DNA of 64,000 bases from Paenibacillus sonchi (GCF_016772475.1 NZ_CP068595.1:1984001-2048000), one strand, 5' to 3'; positions 51,822 to 63,331 are shown, counted from the stretch's first letter. A program made the numbers and translations. Notes: generated from the sequence alone by a model not told the origin.

Positions 51822-52775
51822 ATGTACAAAACCATTGTAATCGGAACAGGCCCGGCAGGACTGACTGCCGCGATTTACCTGGCACGTGCCAATCTCAGCC
51901 CCCTTGTTATTGAAGGCCTGCAGCCCGGAGGACAATTGACTACAACGACAGAGGTAGAGAACTTCCCTGGTTTTCCTGACGGCATCCTGGGTCCGGATCT
52001 GATGGATAACATGCGCAAGCAGGCAGAGCGCTTTGGGGCTCAATTTAAGAATGGCTGGGTGGAGGCTGTGGACTTCTCGCAGCGCCCGTTTAAGATAACC
52101 GTGGATGGTTTGGGTGTGCTGGAAGCAGAGACCGTAATTATTTCGACCGGGGCTTCGGCGAGATACCTGGGCATCCCGGGAGAGCAGGATAATGTCGGAC
52201 GCGGAGTCAGCACCTGCGCTACTTGCGACGGGTTCTTCTTCCGCGGCAAAAAGATTGTAGTGGTCGGCGGCGGCGACTCCGCCATGGAGGAAGCGAGCTT
52301 CCTGACGCGGTTCGCTTCCAGCGTGACCCTGGTCCACCGCCGTTCGGAGCTGCGCGCTTCGAAGATCATGCAGGACCGCGCACGGGAGAACAGCAAGGTG
52401 GCGTGGGCACTGAACCGTACGCCGCTTGAAGTCGCCATCGGGGATACCGGGGTGAAGGGACTGAAGGTCCGCAACAATGAGACGGGGGCTGAAGAGCTTG
52501 TGGAAGCGGACGGCGTATTTGTCGCTATCGGCCATACACCGAACACGGCCTTCCTGGGTGGCCAGATCACTACCGATGCTAACGGCTATATCGTTGTGAA
52601 TCCGGGTACAACAGAAACTAACATTCCGGGCGTGTTTGCTTGCGGCGATGTGCAGGATACCCGTTACCGCCAGGCGATCTCGGCTGCCGGGACCGGCTGC
52701 ATGGCTGCCATGGATGCCGAGAAATATCTGGAAGGCTCGATGGTGCATGACTGGAGCGAAACGCTGGATAAGTAA
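51822..52775 (+). CDS. trxB: Thioredoxin-disulfide reductase
   Basis: A 317-residue FAD enzyme passing electrons from NADPH to thioredoxin. FAD site [19 protein letters not shown] at the N-terminus, redox pair C-A-T-C in [12 protein letters not shown] near residue 136, NADPH site [16 protein letters not shown], and C-terminal FAD motif [18 protein letters not shown] 51822 follows AAGGAGG. Co-directional with the TPR gene 19 bases upstream. Confidence 0.97.
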   Translation: MYKTIVIGTGPAGLTAAIYLARANLSPLVIEGLQPGGQLTTTTEVENFPGFPDGILGPDLMDNMRKQAERFGAQFKNGWVEAVDFSQRPFKITVDGLGVLEAETVIISTGASARYLGIPGEQDNVGRGVSTCATCDGFFFRGKKIVVVGGGDSAMEEASFLTRFASSVTLVHRRSELRASKIMQDRARENSKVAWALNRTPLEVAIGDTGVKGLKVRNNETGAEELVEADGVFVAIGHTPNTAFLGGQITTDANGYIVVNPGTTETNIPGVFACGDVQDTRYRQAISAAGTGCMAAMDAEKYLEGSMVHDWSETLDK

Positions 52776-52804
52776 CGGAGGCGCTCAGTCAGCAAAATTT
52801 TTAG

Positions 52805-52833
52805 TTGACACAAAATACCAATCCATGTAAATT
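52805..52833 (+). promoter_or_regulatory. Promoter of the thiC leader
   Basis: TTGACA at 52805-52810, a 17-base spacer and TAAATT at 52828-52833. Transcription would start about 10-20 bases before the riboswitch. Confidence 0.5.
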
Positions 52834-52853
52834 GTATTTACTTAGATAAGATA

Positions 52854-52945
52854 CCCACTAGGGGAGCCTGAATAGGCTGAGACGGGATAACTGATTCCCG
52901 GACCCTTGAACCTGATCTGGATCATACCAGCGTAGGAAAGTGGAG
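52854..52945 (+). promoter_or_regulatory. TPP riboswitch (THI element)
   Basis: The outer helix pairs CCACT with AGTGG. The conserved pyrimidine-sensing arm GGGGAGCC...GGCTGAGA and the pyrophosphate-sensing arm ACCCTTGAACCTGATCTGG with CAGCGTAGGAAAG are all present. It precedes thiC, the usual target, and is followed by an intrinsic terminator, so thiamine pyrophosphate binding should stop transcription. Confidence 0.95.
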
Positions 52946-52987
52946 TCGGACCTTTTTTAGCGCAGCCTTCTTTGGCTGTTCCTGAAT

Positions 52988-53015
52988 AAAGCCGCTCCAG
53001 GTGGAGCGGCTTTTT
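52988..53015 (+). terminator. Riboswitch expression-platform terminator
   Basis: AAAGCCGCTCCA pairs with TGGAGCGGCTTT around GG, followed by further T. It lies 43 bases after the TPP aptamer. Confidence 0.88.
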
Positions 53016-53112
53016 GAATTATAAGAATTTATAGACTTGGCGCTATAAGTTATCCTTATTAATTCTCGCTGAAACGGTACCCTCCTTATGCAAGGACGGT
53101 GCAGCCGTTTCT
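53016..53112 (+). repeat. Dispersed ~100-nt hairpin element, copy 3, in the thiC leader
   Basis: It contains ATAAGAATTTATAGACTTGG, CGCTATAAGTTATCCTTATT and CTCGCTGAAACGG, then a hairpin (GAAACGGTACCCTCCTT with AAGGACGGTGCAGCCGTTTC). It aligns over about 95 bases with the reverse complement of copy 2. It sits between the riboswitch terminator and the thiC ribosome site, so it is transcribed when the riboswitch is open. Confidence 0.75.
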
Positions 53113-53151
53113 GCTTGCTGCGTGATTATCTTATCTGCATATTGCTCATAG

Positions 53152-54867
<1,716 letters not shown>

Positions 54868-54998
54868 CCTGCAGCAACCTTTCCGAGAGGCTGTTTCCGA
54901 CGCTATAACATGCGGAGGGGCAGCTTTTTTCTATATACATGTCATTCCGTATCCACGTGGCAATTCAATCATTTGGCAGCTTAATTAAGTTTGTGAAT

Positions 54999-55016
54999 TT
55001 GTGATTGCAATCACAA
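54999..55016. promoter_or_regulatory. CRP/FNR-family binding site
   Basis: TTGTGATTGCAATCACAA is a perfect 18-bp palindrome with the TGTGA-N6-TCACA core bound by Bacillus Fnr and CRP. It lies 82 bases before the DUF1858 gene, in the range for activation. Confidence 0.75.
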
Positions 55017-55097
55017 TCCGGCTCTATGCCCTATGCTAAGCTGATGTTGAGAAAGGTTATCAATTAGCCCGAGGTTAAGCTGCAGGAGGAGAGCGCA

Positions 55098-55325
55098 ATG
55101 AGCAAAAGCCTTAACATGGATGAGTCCATATTTGAGCTGGTCAGCCGTTATCCGGAGGTCGTAGATATTATGGTGGAGCTGGGGTTCCGCGATATCACCA
55201 AGCCAGGCATGCTGCAGACGGCAGGCCGGTTCATGACCCTGTCCAAAGGAATCACAATGAAGAAAATGAATCGCGAAATCGTCCGGCAAGCTTTTGAACG
55301 CCATGGCTTCGAGATTATTGAATAG
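55098..55325 (+). CDS. DUF1858 domain protein
   Basis: A 75-residue protein, one DUF1858 domain (MDESIFELVSRYPEVVDIMVELGF, then TLSKGITMKKMN). The same domain forms the N-terminus of ScdA/RIC di-iron repair proteins. The gene has CAGGAGGAG before ATG and ends 13 bases before the DUF438 gene, which brings a hemerythrin-like domain, so the pair looks like a split RIC-type system. A palindromic Fnr-type site upstream suggests induction under oxygen limitation. The exact function is not known. Confidence 0.8.
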   Translation: MSKSLNMDESIFELVSRYPEVVDIMVELGFRDITKPGMLQTAGRFMTLSKGITMKKMNREIVRQAFERHGFEIIE

Positions 55326-55338
55326 AGGAGAGAGTACT

Positions 55339-56597
55339 ATGAGCGAACTGATCAACAACCGGGAAGTGGATGTTCCCGAGCAGACACGCCGCCAAGCCAT
55401 GCTTAGGGAAATTATCAAGGAGCTGCATGCCGGAAAAAGTGTGGAGGAAGTCAAGGCGCGTTTTGCAGAAGCGGTAGGCGATGTTACGGTAGCGGAAATT
55501 TCGGCTATGGAGCATTCACTGATGACGGAAGAGGGGATTCCTGTAGAGGAGGTGCAGCGCCTGTGCTCTGTGCACACGGCCATTTTCAAAGGGTCGATCC
55601 AGGAGATTCACCGGTCCAATAAACCGGAGGAACAGCCGGGGCATCCCGTACACACCTTCAAGCTGGAGAACCGCGAGATTGAACGTCTTGTGAACTTCCG
55701 CCTCCAGCTGCATACCGATAAATTCCTAAGAAGCGGCACGGAGGAGATAAGGTTCAAGCTGCTGGAGGATCTGAGCCTGCTGCTCGATCTCGACAAGCAC
55801 TACAGCCGCAAAGAGAATCTGCTGTTTCCCTATCTTGAGAAATACGGCATCTATGGTCCCACCAAGGTGATGTGGGGAGTGGATGACGGTATCCGCAGCA
55901 TGATTAAGCAGGCCAAAGCCGCGCTCAGTTCTTACAACGGGGAAGCCGAGGAGCTTGGTGCTCTGCTGGCGAACATTATTCAGGAAGTAAATGAAATGAT
56001 CTTTAAGGAAGAAAACATCCTGCTGCCGATGGCGCTCGATAAGCTGACTGAGGATGAATGGGTCAAAATCGCCCGCGAAAGCGATGAAATCGGCTTCTGC
56101 CTGGCTGCGCCCGAGCAGGAATGGATTCCTGAACGTGCCCCGGAACCGGAAGGCGCGGCAGCGCCAGCGCAGGAGGGGGAGTGGCTCCTCAGGGCTTTAT
56201 CCGCTTCGAAACGGGCCTGTTGTCGCTGCATCAGCTGGAAACAGTGCTGAACCATTTGCCGGTCGACCTGACGTTTATTGACGAAAATGACGTAGTCCGC
56301 TACTTCTCGCATGGCAAAGAGCGTATTTTTGCCCGCACCAAGGCGGTCATTGGACGCACCGTGCAGAACTGCCATCCGCCGCAAAGCGTGCACGTGGTAG
56401 AAAAGCTATTGGCCGATTTCAAGGCAGGCCGCAAGGATGCTGAGGATTTCTGGATTGCCATCAAAGATAAATTTATTTACATCCGTTATTTCGCTGTCCG
56501 TGATGAAGCGGGACAATACATGGGCACGCTTGAATTCACCCAGAATATCGCGCCGATCCGCGCACTGGAGGGGCAAAAACGGATTTTGTCGGAATAG
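55339..56597 (+). pseudogene. DUF438 / hemerythrin / PAS protein, frame broken at a G5 run
   Basis: Domains in order: DUF438 (about residues 15-80, KELHAGKSVEEVKARFAEAV), hemerythrin HHE (about 110-250, with HTDKFLRSG, LDLDKHYSRKENLLFPYLE, KEENILLPMAL), then a PAS-like domain (VLNHLPVDLTFIDENDVVRYFSHGKERIF). The frame is lost at the G5 run 56175-56179. One more G turns QEGEWLL into QEGGVAPQGFIRFETG and gives 419 continuous residues, the usual length of this family. The start is ATG 55339 behind GAGGAGAG. The protein probably senses or handles oxygen, nitric oxide or iron in concert with the DUF1858 partner (inference). Confidence 0.85.
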
Positions 56598-56666
56598 CGC
56601 ATAGTTCAAACGTCTGGAGAAACGGAAGCCGCCTCTTTTGGAGGACGGCCAAGCCGTTTCTTTTTG
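56597..56666 (+). repeat. Dispersed hairpin element, copy 4 (partial), acting as terminator
   Basis: GAAACGGAAGCCGCCTC pairs with GAGGACGGCCAAGCCGTTTC around TTTTG, followed by TTTTTGC. The hairpin resembles copies 1-3, but the ATAAGAATTT part is not recognisable. It lies just after the DUF438 stop and has a T tail, so it likely terminates that operon. Confidence 0.65.
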
Positions 56667-56714
56667 CATAAAAAAATACCAGCCGCCTTATATGCCCGGG
56701 TGTGCCGCCTTTCC

Positions 56715-56743
56715 TTGACCGCAGGGGTACCTTCTATTATAGT
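56715..56743 (+). promoter_or_regulatory. Promoter of glucokinase gene
   Basis: TTGACC at 56715-56720, a 17-base spacer and TATAGT at 56738-56743, about 50 bases before the start codon. Confidence 0.7.
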
Positions 56744-56791
56744 GGGTACGTAGGATTAACTATTTTAGCATAGAAAAAGGTGGCTTGTTAC

Positions 56792-57742
56792 ATGTCTGAA
56801 AGTATCTACGTTGGCGTTGACTTAGGTGGAACCACGATTAAGGTTGGAATCTGCAATGCCGAAGGGAACCTGCTGCATACCTATGAGGGGCCTACGGGGA
56901 CTGCGGATGGCGTCGATGCCGTCATCGATAATATCGAAAAGTATGTGCGTCAGATTGTGGAGGACTCCCCGTACTCTTGGGATCAGCTTGCCGGTGTAGG
57001 AGCGGGCCTGGCCGGGTTTACGAATATTCGTGAAGGAATTATCATCCTTGCGCCTAACATAGGTTTTAGAGATGTGCCGATCCGATCCATTCTGGAAGGT
57101 CGTTTGAACAAGCCAGTCAAAATAGACAATGACGCCAATGTGGCTGCGCTGGGCGAGGCCTGGAGCGGCGCGGGACGCGGTGTGGAGAACTGTGTGTGCT
57201 ACACGCTGGGCACCGGTGTCGGCGGCGGAATTATTATTAACGGCAAGGTGTATCAAGGGTTTGCAGGACTTGCCGGCGAGCTTGGGCATATTTCTGTTGT
57301 GCCTGACCTGGAAGCTATTCAATGCGGCTGTGGCAATATGGGCTGCCTGGAAACGGTTTCCTCTGCTACGGGTATTATCCGCATGGCTAATGATGCTGTA
57401 AGCCGCGGCGACCGCACCTCGCTGTCCATGGTAGAGAAGATCGCAGCCAAAGAGGTATTTGATGCGGCTAAGGCCGGAGACGAAGTGGCTCTGCGGATTG
57501 TGAACCGTGCTGCCTTCTATCTGGGCAAATCCATGGCTGCTGTTGCAGCGGTGCTGAATCCCGAAGTGTTTATCATCGGCGGCGGTGTTTCCAAAGCCGG
57601 AGACATTCTCTTTGACGAGGTCCGCCGCGTGTTCGCCAAGCTGGCTCCGGCCCCGCTGCAGACCGGTGTGACAATCGTGCCTGCCGAGCTGGGAAATGAT
57701 GCGGGTATTATCGGTGCCGCAGGTCTTTTGCTGCGTTCTTAA
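56792..57742 (+). CDS. glcK: ROK-family glucokinase
   Basis: A 316-residue glucose kinase. N-terminal phosphate loop VGVDLGGTTIKVGI. Sugar-binding DNDANVAALGE and the ROK zinc motif CGCGNMGCLETV (C-x-C-x4-C type) with its upstream His in GELGHISV. AVLNPEVFIIGGGVSK is the second phosphate region. The frame extends to 56780; AAAAAGGTGG favours ATG 56792. It heads the cluster glcK-rapZ-yvcK-whiA-HPr, which groups carbon-metabolism control genes. Confidence 0.95.
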   Translation: MSESIYVGVDLGGTTIKVGICNAEGNLLHTYEGPTGTADGVDAVIDNIEKYVRQIVEDSPYSWDQLAGVGAGLAGFTNIREGIIILAPNIGFRDVPIRSILEGRLNKPVKIDNDANVAALGEAWSGAGRGVENCVCYTLGTGVGGGIIINGKVYQGFAGLAGELGHISVVPDLEAIQCGCGNMGCLETVSSATGIIRMANDAVSRGDRTSLSMVEKIAAKEVFDAAKAGDEVALRIVNRAAFYLGKSMAAVAAVLNPEVFIIGGGVSKAGDILFDEVRRVFAKLAPAPLQTGVTIVPAELGNDAGIIGAAGLLLRS

Positions 57743-57788
57743 GCAGCTGGAATTATTCATATACTATGGATAGGGAGGGGGCGCTTCG

Positions 57789-58688
57789 ATGACCGAATTG
57801 GAACAATCACCGCCCGGTGGAGCCACCCTGATTATTATTACGGGCATGTCAGGTGCAGGCAAGACAATTGCTGTGCAGAGCCTGGAAGATCTCGGATTCT
57901 TCTGTGTGGATAATTTGCCGCCGGTGCTGATTCCCAAGTTCGCCGAGCTGATAGAGCAGTCGAAAGGGAAAATTGCCAAGGTGGCGCTCGTTATCGATTT
58001 GCGCGGCAGAGAGTTTTTCACAGCTTTGTCGGAATCGCTATCCTATATCAAGGATGAGTCTACGATCGGCTTCGAAATTCTGTTCCTGGATGCAACGGAT
58101 TCCGTACTGGTACAGCGCTATAAGGAGAGCCGGCGGCATCACCCGCTGGCACCCAAAGGCATGCCGCTTGACGGCATCCGTCTGGAACGCCAAATGCTGG
58201 AGGAGCTGAAGAATTCAGCTACCCTGTGTTTGGATACCAGCAGCATGAAGCCGGTTCAGCTGAAGGAAAGGATCGTCTCACGCTTTTCCCATTTGGGCAA
58301 AAGCACCCTTTCCGTCAACATTACCTCGTTTGGCTTCAAATACGGGATTCCGATCGACGCAGACCTCGTGTTTGATGTCCGCTTTTTGCCTAATCCGCAT
58401 TATGTGGATCAGCTGCGGCCTAAGACGGGCCAGGACAGCGAAGTATACGATTATGTAATGAAATGGCCGGAAACACAGGTATTTCTGACCAAACTGCTGG
58501 ATATGCTTCATTTCCTGATTCCGCAATACCGGAAAGAAGGCAAGTCCCAGATTATTATCGGCATTGGCTGCACAGGCGGCAAACACCGCTCTGTGGCGAT
58601 ATCCGAATATCTGGGCAAGATGCTGGGGGTTAGCGAGACGGAAGCGGTAGCGGTCAGCCACCGGGATTCCGAGCGTGATCGGCATTAA
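57789..58688 (+). CDS. rapZ: RNase adapter / nucleotide-binding protein RapZ (YvcJ)
   Basis: A 299-residue P-loop protein. Walker A is [19 protein letters not shown]; the conserved [13 protein letters not shown] follows, and the C-terminal domain has [27 protein letters not shown] and [16 protein letters not shown]. In Enterobacteria RapZ controls glmS through a small RNA; in Bacillus YvcJ hydrolyses nucleotides and influences competence. The order rapZ-yvcK-whiA-HPr is conserved in Firmicutes. Confidence 0.95.
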   Translation: MTELEQSPPGGATLIIITGMSGAGKTIAVQSLEDLGFFCVDNLPPVLIPKFAELIEQSKGKIAKVALVIDLRGREFFTALSESLSYIKDESTIGFEILFLDATDSVLVQRYKESRRHHPLAPKGMPLDGIRLERQMLEELKNSATLCLDTSSMKPVQLKERIVSRFSHLGKSTLSVNITSFGFKYGIPIDADLVFDVRFLPNPHYVDQLRPKTGQDSEVYDYVMKWPETQVFLTKLLDMLHFLIPQYRKEGKSQIIIGIGCTGGKHRSVAISEYLGKMLGVSETEAVAVSHRDSERDRH

Positions 58689-58705
58689 GAGAGAAGGGAT
58701 CAATA

Positions 58706-59679
58706 GTGGCTGAAGAACAAGGACAGCGTCCGCGTATCGTCGTCATGGGTGGGGGTACGGGGTTGTCTGTTATGCTTCGCGGTTTGAAGGAAAAGCCGCT
58801 TGATATTACAGCGATAGTGACTGTGGCGGATGACGGGGGAAGTTCCGGCATACTGCGCAGTGAACTGCAAATGCCGCCCCCGGCGATATCCGCAATGTAC
58901 TGACAGCAATGGCTGATGTAGAACCGCTTATGGCCCAGATCATGAGATACCGCTTCAGCAGCGGTGAAGGGTTAGCCGGGCACAGCCTGGGGAATCTGAT
59001 TCTGGCGGCGCTTACGGATATTTCCGGCGATTTCGTTACTGCAGTCCGGGAGCTTAGCCGGTTATTCGCCGTGCGCGGCCGGGTGCTGCCTGCTGCCGGT
59101 GAAGCCGTAGTGCTGCATGCCGAGATGGCCGACGGCTCCATTATCACCGGCGAGTCCAAAATTCCGGAAGCCGGCGGTGTCATCAAACGGGTCTTCCTGG
59201 AGCCGGAGGATGTTGAGCCGCTGCCGGAGGCCCTGGAGGCGATCCGCAATGCCGACGCCATCCTGTGCGGTCCGGGCAGCCTGTATACGAGCATCCTGCC
59301 CAATCTGCTTGTACCTAAGCTGGCGGAGGCCATTGTAGCCTCGGATGCGATCAAAATTTTTGTCTGCAACGTGATGACCCAGCCCGGAGAAACGGACAAC
59401 TATACCGTCAGCGACCACCTTCAGGCTGTCTATGACCATGTTGGATTGCATTTATTCGATTATGTGATCGTGAACGACGGGGAAATTCCCGAGCAGGTGC
59501 AGGTCAAGTATGCGGAAAAGGGTGCCCGTCCGGTACAGCTTGACCGTGAGATCGTGGATGGCAACGGGTATAAGGTTATTGCTGACAAGCTGGTATTATT
59601 CAAGACCTATCTGAGGCATGATACAGATAAGCTCAGTCATCATATTTACCAGCTTGTGCAGGACTGGACTTCCAGATAA
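58706..59679 (+). pseudogene. yvcK: Gluconeogenesis factor YvcK, frame broken at a C5 run
   Basis: YvcK is a UDP-sugar-binding protein needed for growth on gluconeogenic carbon and for cell shape. The N-terminus has [17 protein letters not shown] and [16 protein letters not shown]. The frame is lost at the C5 run 58877-58881: one more C changes PPPAISAMY into [12 protein letters not shown] and continues into MADVEPLMAQIMRYRF with no further interruption (324 residues). The second part includes GNLILAALTDISGDF, CGPGSLYTSILPNLLV and VCNVMTQPGETDNY. Starts at GTG 58706 behind GAAGGGA. Confidence 0.92.
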
Positions 59680-59711
59680 GTTCATTTAGGAACATGAAAG
59701 AGGTGAGCCCC

Positions 59712-60641
59712 TTGTCTTTTGCGGCCCTTACCAAAAAAGAGCTGACGATGGTGGAGAGCCAGCCTTGCTGCGAGAAAGCGGAGATGTCCGCGCTGATCCG
59801 GATGAACGGTTCCGTGCAGCTTTCAAGCAAAAAGGTAGTTCTCGACATTTCGACGGAGAACGCCGCGATTGCAAGGCGGGTATATTCTTTACTTAAGAAA
59901 TATTACCAGGTCCATATCGAGCTGCTCGTGCGTAAAAAAATGCGTTTGAAGAAGAATAACGTCTATATCGTCCGAATTCCAAGCCGTGTCCAGGAGATCC
60001 TTAAGGACTTGCGGATCGTCTCCGAGGGCTTCATCTTCACCGATGGGATCGATCCGGAGATTATCGGCAAGAACTGCTGCAAGCGCGCTTATCTGCGCGG
60101 GGCATTTATGGCTGGAGGTTCGGTCAACAATCCGGAAGGGTCTTCCTACCATCTGGAGATCGCTTCGATGTATGAGGAGCACTGCAAGGCTCTGGTGGAG
60201 CTGGCGGGTGAGTTTCATCTGAATGCCCGCTGCATCGAGCGTAAAAAAGGCTTCATTCTGTACATCAAGGAAGGCGAGAAGATTATCGAGTTCCTGAGTC
60301 TGATCGGTGCCCATCAAGCGTTGTTCAAGTTCGAGGATGTGCGGATTATGCGCGATATGCGCAATTCCGTCAACCGGATCGTCAACTGCGAAACGGCGAA
60401 CCTCAACAAGACCATCAGCGCGGCGGTGCGTCAGATCGAGAACATCAAGCTGCTGCAGCGTGAAGTGGGACTGGAAAGCCTGCCGGATAAGCTGCGCGAG
60501 GTAGCCGAGATCAGACTGGCACACCCGGATATTAACCTTAAGGAAGTCGGCGAAATGCTGAAGGGTACGGTAAGTAAATCGGGAGTAAACCACCGTCTGC
60601 GCAAAATTGACGAGCTGGCGGATAAGGTCCGGGGCGGCTGA
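59712..60641 (+). CDS. whiA: DNA-binding protein WhiA
   Basis: A 309-residue protein combining a LAGLIDADG-type N-terminal domain ([21 protein letters not shown] near residue 120) with a C-terminal helix-turn-helix ([29 protein letters not shown]). It regulates cell division and sporulation genes in actinomycetes and division in Bacillus. The frame is open from 59694, but GAGGTG and the family N-terminus [11 protein letters not shown] suggest TTG 59712; ATG 59694 would place the ribosome site inside the gene. Confidence 0.94.
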   Translation: MSFAALTKKELTMVESQPCCEKAEMSALIRMNGSVQLSSKKVVLDISTENAAIARRVYSLLKKYYQVHIELLVRKKMRLKKNNVYIVRIPSRVQEILKDLRIVSEGFIFTDGIDPEIIGKNCCKRAYLRGAFMAGGSVNNPEGSSYHLEIASMYEEHCKALVELAGEFHLNARCIERKKGFILYIKEGEKIIEFLSLIGAHQALFKFEDVRIMRDMRNSVNRIVNCETANLNKTISAAVRQIENIKLLQREVGLESLPDKLREVAEIRLAHPDINLKEVGEMLKGTVSKSGVNHRLRKIDELADKVRGG

Positions 60642-60737
60642 ATATTTTTTTCTAGTGCGGTTGAGGTTATAATGATATAATATTATAAAATTAATGTGAA
60701 ATTTTTGGGCAGATCTCAAATAGGGGGTAAGCGTTTC

Positions 60738-61007
60738 ATGACAAAGCACCCGGTAGTTGTACGGTTGAAGACGGGTCTTCACGCTCGGCCGGCAGCATTG
60801 TTCGTGCAGGAAGCTAACAAATTCTCGTCGGAGATATTCGTTGAAAAAGACGATAAAAAAGTGAACGCTAAAAGCATCATGGGTATTATGAGCCTGGCGA
60901 TCAGTTCCGGCACGGAGATTTTTATCAGCGCGGATGGCGCCGATGCGGATCAAGCTGTAACCGCTTTGACAAGTCTTGTCAGCAAAGAAGAGCTTGAGAA
61001 CCAGTAA
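60738..61007 (+). CDS. HPr family phosphocarrier at the crh locus
   Basis: An 89-residue HPr-like protein. TGLHARPAALFVQEA keeps the PTS-active His15, and KSIMGIMSL supplies the regulatory Ser46 site for HprK. In Bacillus the gene at this position is crh, in which residue 15 is Gln and only Ser46 is modified. Here both sites exist, so the protein could take part in sugar transport as well as CcpA signalling. It starts at ATG 60738 behind TAGGGGG; a terminator follows. Confidence 0.92.
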   Translation: MTKHPVVVRLKTGLHARPAALFVQEANKFSSEIFVEKDDKKVNAKSIMGIMSLAISSGTEIFISADGADADQAVTALTSLVSKEELENQ

Positions 61008-61041
61008 TTGTTGCAGGACCGTACTTTTAAAATGGTATGAC

Positions 61042-61067
61042 AAAAAGCCCTTTGGGGCTTTTTTTAA
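61042..61067 (+). terminator. Terminator after the HPr gene
   Basis: AAAAAGCCC pairs with GGGCTTTTT around TTTG, with two further T and AATTAATTTTTT. Confidence 0.88.
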
Positions 61068-61171
61068 TTAATTTTTTTACGCAACCCATTAACGCTATGC
61101 AACTTTTGGCAAGCCACTCCGTCTAGAGGGTACATAACAACAATTTCAATTAACGAAAGGGGATGGCAAAC

Positions 61172-61930
61172 ATGAAGGCATGGAGTAAAAAGCTCGGAGC
61201 AGTAATGCTGGCAGGAAGTTTGATGATTGGAGGTATGGCTTTGGGTGGAGTGATTCAAGGTCCTGAAAAGGCTTACGCCGCCGAGGATGTCCAGAGAAAT
61301 GTTGTGAGTGTCATCGGCAAGGGTGAACTCTCGCTCAAGCCGGATGTCGTTTATCTGTCGATTGGGGTTAACGCTACGGCAGCATCAGCGGAAGAAGCAC
61401 AGAAGATCATTGGAGGCAAGATCAGTAAGATTTCAGCATTGCTGAAGACGACTTGGGGCATTGCAGACAAGGACATTCAGAGCACACAATTCATCGTGCA
61501 GCCGAACTACACTTATAATGAAAAAGAGGGTCAGCAGATCAAAGGGTATATTGCCCAGCATTCGCTGAAGGTCACCTATCGTGATCTGAACAAGGTCGGA
61601 CAGCTGCTCGATGCGGCTTCCGCGGCAGGAGCGAACAACATCGGAAATACCCAGTTTGCAATCGAAAATCCTTCCGCCTTAGAAGCGCAGGTGATTGAGA
61701 AAGCCATGGCAAATGCGGATGCAAAAGCCGGAGTTATTGCCAAAGCAGCCAAACGGAGCCTGGGACAGGTGATTGCGGTCACACAGAGCGATGACGGCAA
61801 TAACCCGGTCGTCTATATGGAGAATGCGGCGATGGCCAAATCATCGGCAGATGCTGCCGGAGGCACCTACGTTGAACCCGGGGAAGTCAGAGTCTCAACC
61901 CAGCTTAGCGTAATGTATGAGCTGAAATAA
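61172..61930 (+). CDS. Secreted SIMPL (DUF541) domain protein
   Basis: A 252-residue exported protein. The signal peptide has KAWSKKLGAVMLAGSLMIGG and a likely AYA-AED cleavage near residue 36. The rest is one SIMPL domain (VVSVIGKGELSLKPDVVYLSIGV, then YIAQHSLKVTYRDLNKVGQLLDAA and a C-terminal STQLSVMYELK). SIMPL proteins are periplasmic or wall-associated with no established enzymatic role. ATG 61163 lies against AAAGGGG, so ATG 61172 with a 9-base spacer is preferred. Confidence 0.88.
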   Translation: MKAWSKKLGAVMLAGSLMIGGMALGGVIQGPEKAYAAEDVQRNVVSVIGKGELSLKPDVVYLSIGVNATAASAEEAQKIIGGKISKISALLKTTWGIADKDIQSTQFIVQPNYTYNEKEGQQIKGYIAQHSLKVTYRDLNKVGQLLDAASAAGANNIGNTQFAIENPSALEAQVIEKAMANADAKAGVIAKAAKRSLGQVIAVTQSDDGNNPVVYMENAAMAKSSADAAGGTYVEPGEVRVSTQLSVMYELK

Positions 61931-61943
61931 ACAAAACTCGTCA

Positions 61944-61996
61944 AGAGGCGCTTCTTCTGCTGGGCACAGCGGAGAGCAGTGCCTCTTTTTATTTTT
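61944..61996 (+). terminator. Terminator after the SIMPL gene
   Basis: AGAGGCGCT pairs with AGTGCCTCT (one G-U) around a 25-base internal loop that can form a small inner hairpin, followed by TTTTATTTTTT. Confidence 0.6.
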
Positions 61997-62221
61997 TGGC
62001 TGCGAATGGTTGCGAAATCTCTCATTTTGTTTAAAGAAATGTAATAAGCAGACCTGGAATCACCGGCGAAGCTTAAAATATTGTAAGGGGCTTTGTAACA
62101 ACCGCCATCTCTAATGTCTTTATAATGGGAAGAGTGAATGGGGGCAGCAAGCAAGCTGTCGCTTCGATATTATGGAAATCACATCAAGGCTATCAACATA
62201 CCAGCGGAAGGGGATACTATT

Positions 62222-63331
62222 ATGAAGAACATGAAGAAGAAGCAGGCCCGTAAATGGGGCGCAGGCATTGTGGCAGCAGGAGTTTTACTCGGTGGAGGGC
62301 TGTTGCCCGCAGAGGCCGGTCAGGCTGCAGCAGCAGCGGTACAGGCGGTACAGTCCAAAGCCGGTCAATCCCTGGTTGTGCTGAAGGTGAACGGGACGAT
62401 TACCCCGCAGACCGGTATGGTCCGTGAGGGTAAAGTCTGGGTTCCGGTTACGTTTCTGCGGGATTCCCTCGGCATGCCTTTAACCTACGATAAAGCGGAA
62501 AAAGCCTATACGATCGGCAAAGGAACAGCTAAGGTTAAGCTGACAGTCTCTGAATACGAGAACTCCATCTCGGTCAATAACTTTTATCTGAATGAGTATG
62601 AGGGCAAAAACATCAATAACCGCTTGTTTGTTCCATTTGATCTGATCAGCGATTTTCTGGGATACAAAGGGGATTGGAATGCGGCTTCGGGCCGGCTGAA
62701 TGTGGTCAGCAAACCGCAAAATGCGATCACCATCAAGACGGAGAGCATCGTCAAGGACCATAAAGACGCACCGGTCAAGCTGGACTACCCGCAGGTGTCC
62801 GGACTGGCCAATGCCGCGGCGCAGAAAACAATCAATGACACGATCAAGCAGACCTTTACCAAGTTTGCAGCCGAAGCGGAAAAAGAAATTGCGAACAAAC
62901 CTTCAGATGACCGGCCCTATGAATATGACGGCGGATACGTGATTACTTACAACCAGGACGGCATCCTAAGCCTTATTACGCAGCACTACGAGTACAACGG
63001 AGGGGCTCATGGTATGACCTACCGCAATGCGTTTACCTTCTCTCTGAAGGATGGCAAACGTCTGCTGATCGGGGATGTGCTGAAGGCCAACCCTAACTAT
63101 AAAAAAGAGCTAAATGCCAAGCTGTCCAAGCTGATTAAGGCGGACGGCGGCTACCTGGGCGGTTTCAACGGCCTTAACACGGAGAAGAACTTTTATGTGA
63201 AAGACGGGAAAATGGTCGTCTTCTTCCAGCTCTATGAATACACTGCATATGCGGCCGGGTTCCCTCAGTTTGAGTTCACCTTTAAGGAATTGCTGCCGTC
63301 CGGCAGCAGCCCGTTCGCTGGACTGAAATAG
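62222..63331 (+). CDS. Secreted protein with copper-amine-oxidase-like N-terminal domain and DUF4163/DUF3298
   Basis: A 369-residue exported protein. A signal peptide (KKKQARKWGAGIVAAGVLLGGG, AEA-GQA type cleavage near 35) is followed by a copper amine oxidase N-terminal-like domain at about 55-160 (VNGTITPQTGMVREGKVWVPV, NRLFVPFDLISDFLGY), common in Paenibacillus surface proteins. Residues 180-360 match DUF4163 plus DUF3298, as in PdaC and RsiV (YNGGAHGMTYRNAFTFSLKDGKRL). It may bind cell wall material. The frame extends to 62138; GAAGGGGA selects ATG 62222. Confidence 0.82.
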   Translation: MKNMKKKQARKWGAGIVAAGVLLGGGLLPAEAGQAAAAAVQAVQSKAGQSLVVLKVNGTITPQTGMVREGKVWVPVTFLRDSLGMPLTYDKAEKAYTIGKGTAKVKLTVSEYENSISVNNFYLNEYEGKNINNRLFVPFDLISDFLGYKGDWNAASGRLNVVSKPQNAITIKTESIVKDHKDAPVKLDYPQVSGLANAAAQKTINDTIKQTFTKFAAEAEKEIANKPSDDRPYEYDGGYVITYNQDGILSLITQHYEYNGGAHGMTYRNAFTFSLKDGKRLLIGDVLKANPNYKKELNAKLSKLIKADGGYLGGFNGLNTEKNFYVKDGKMVVFFQLYEYTAYAAGFPQFEFTFKELLPSGSSPFAGLK

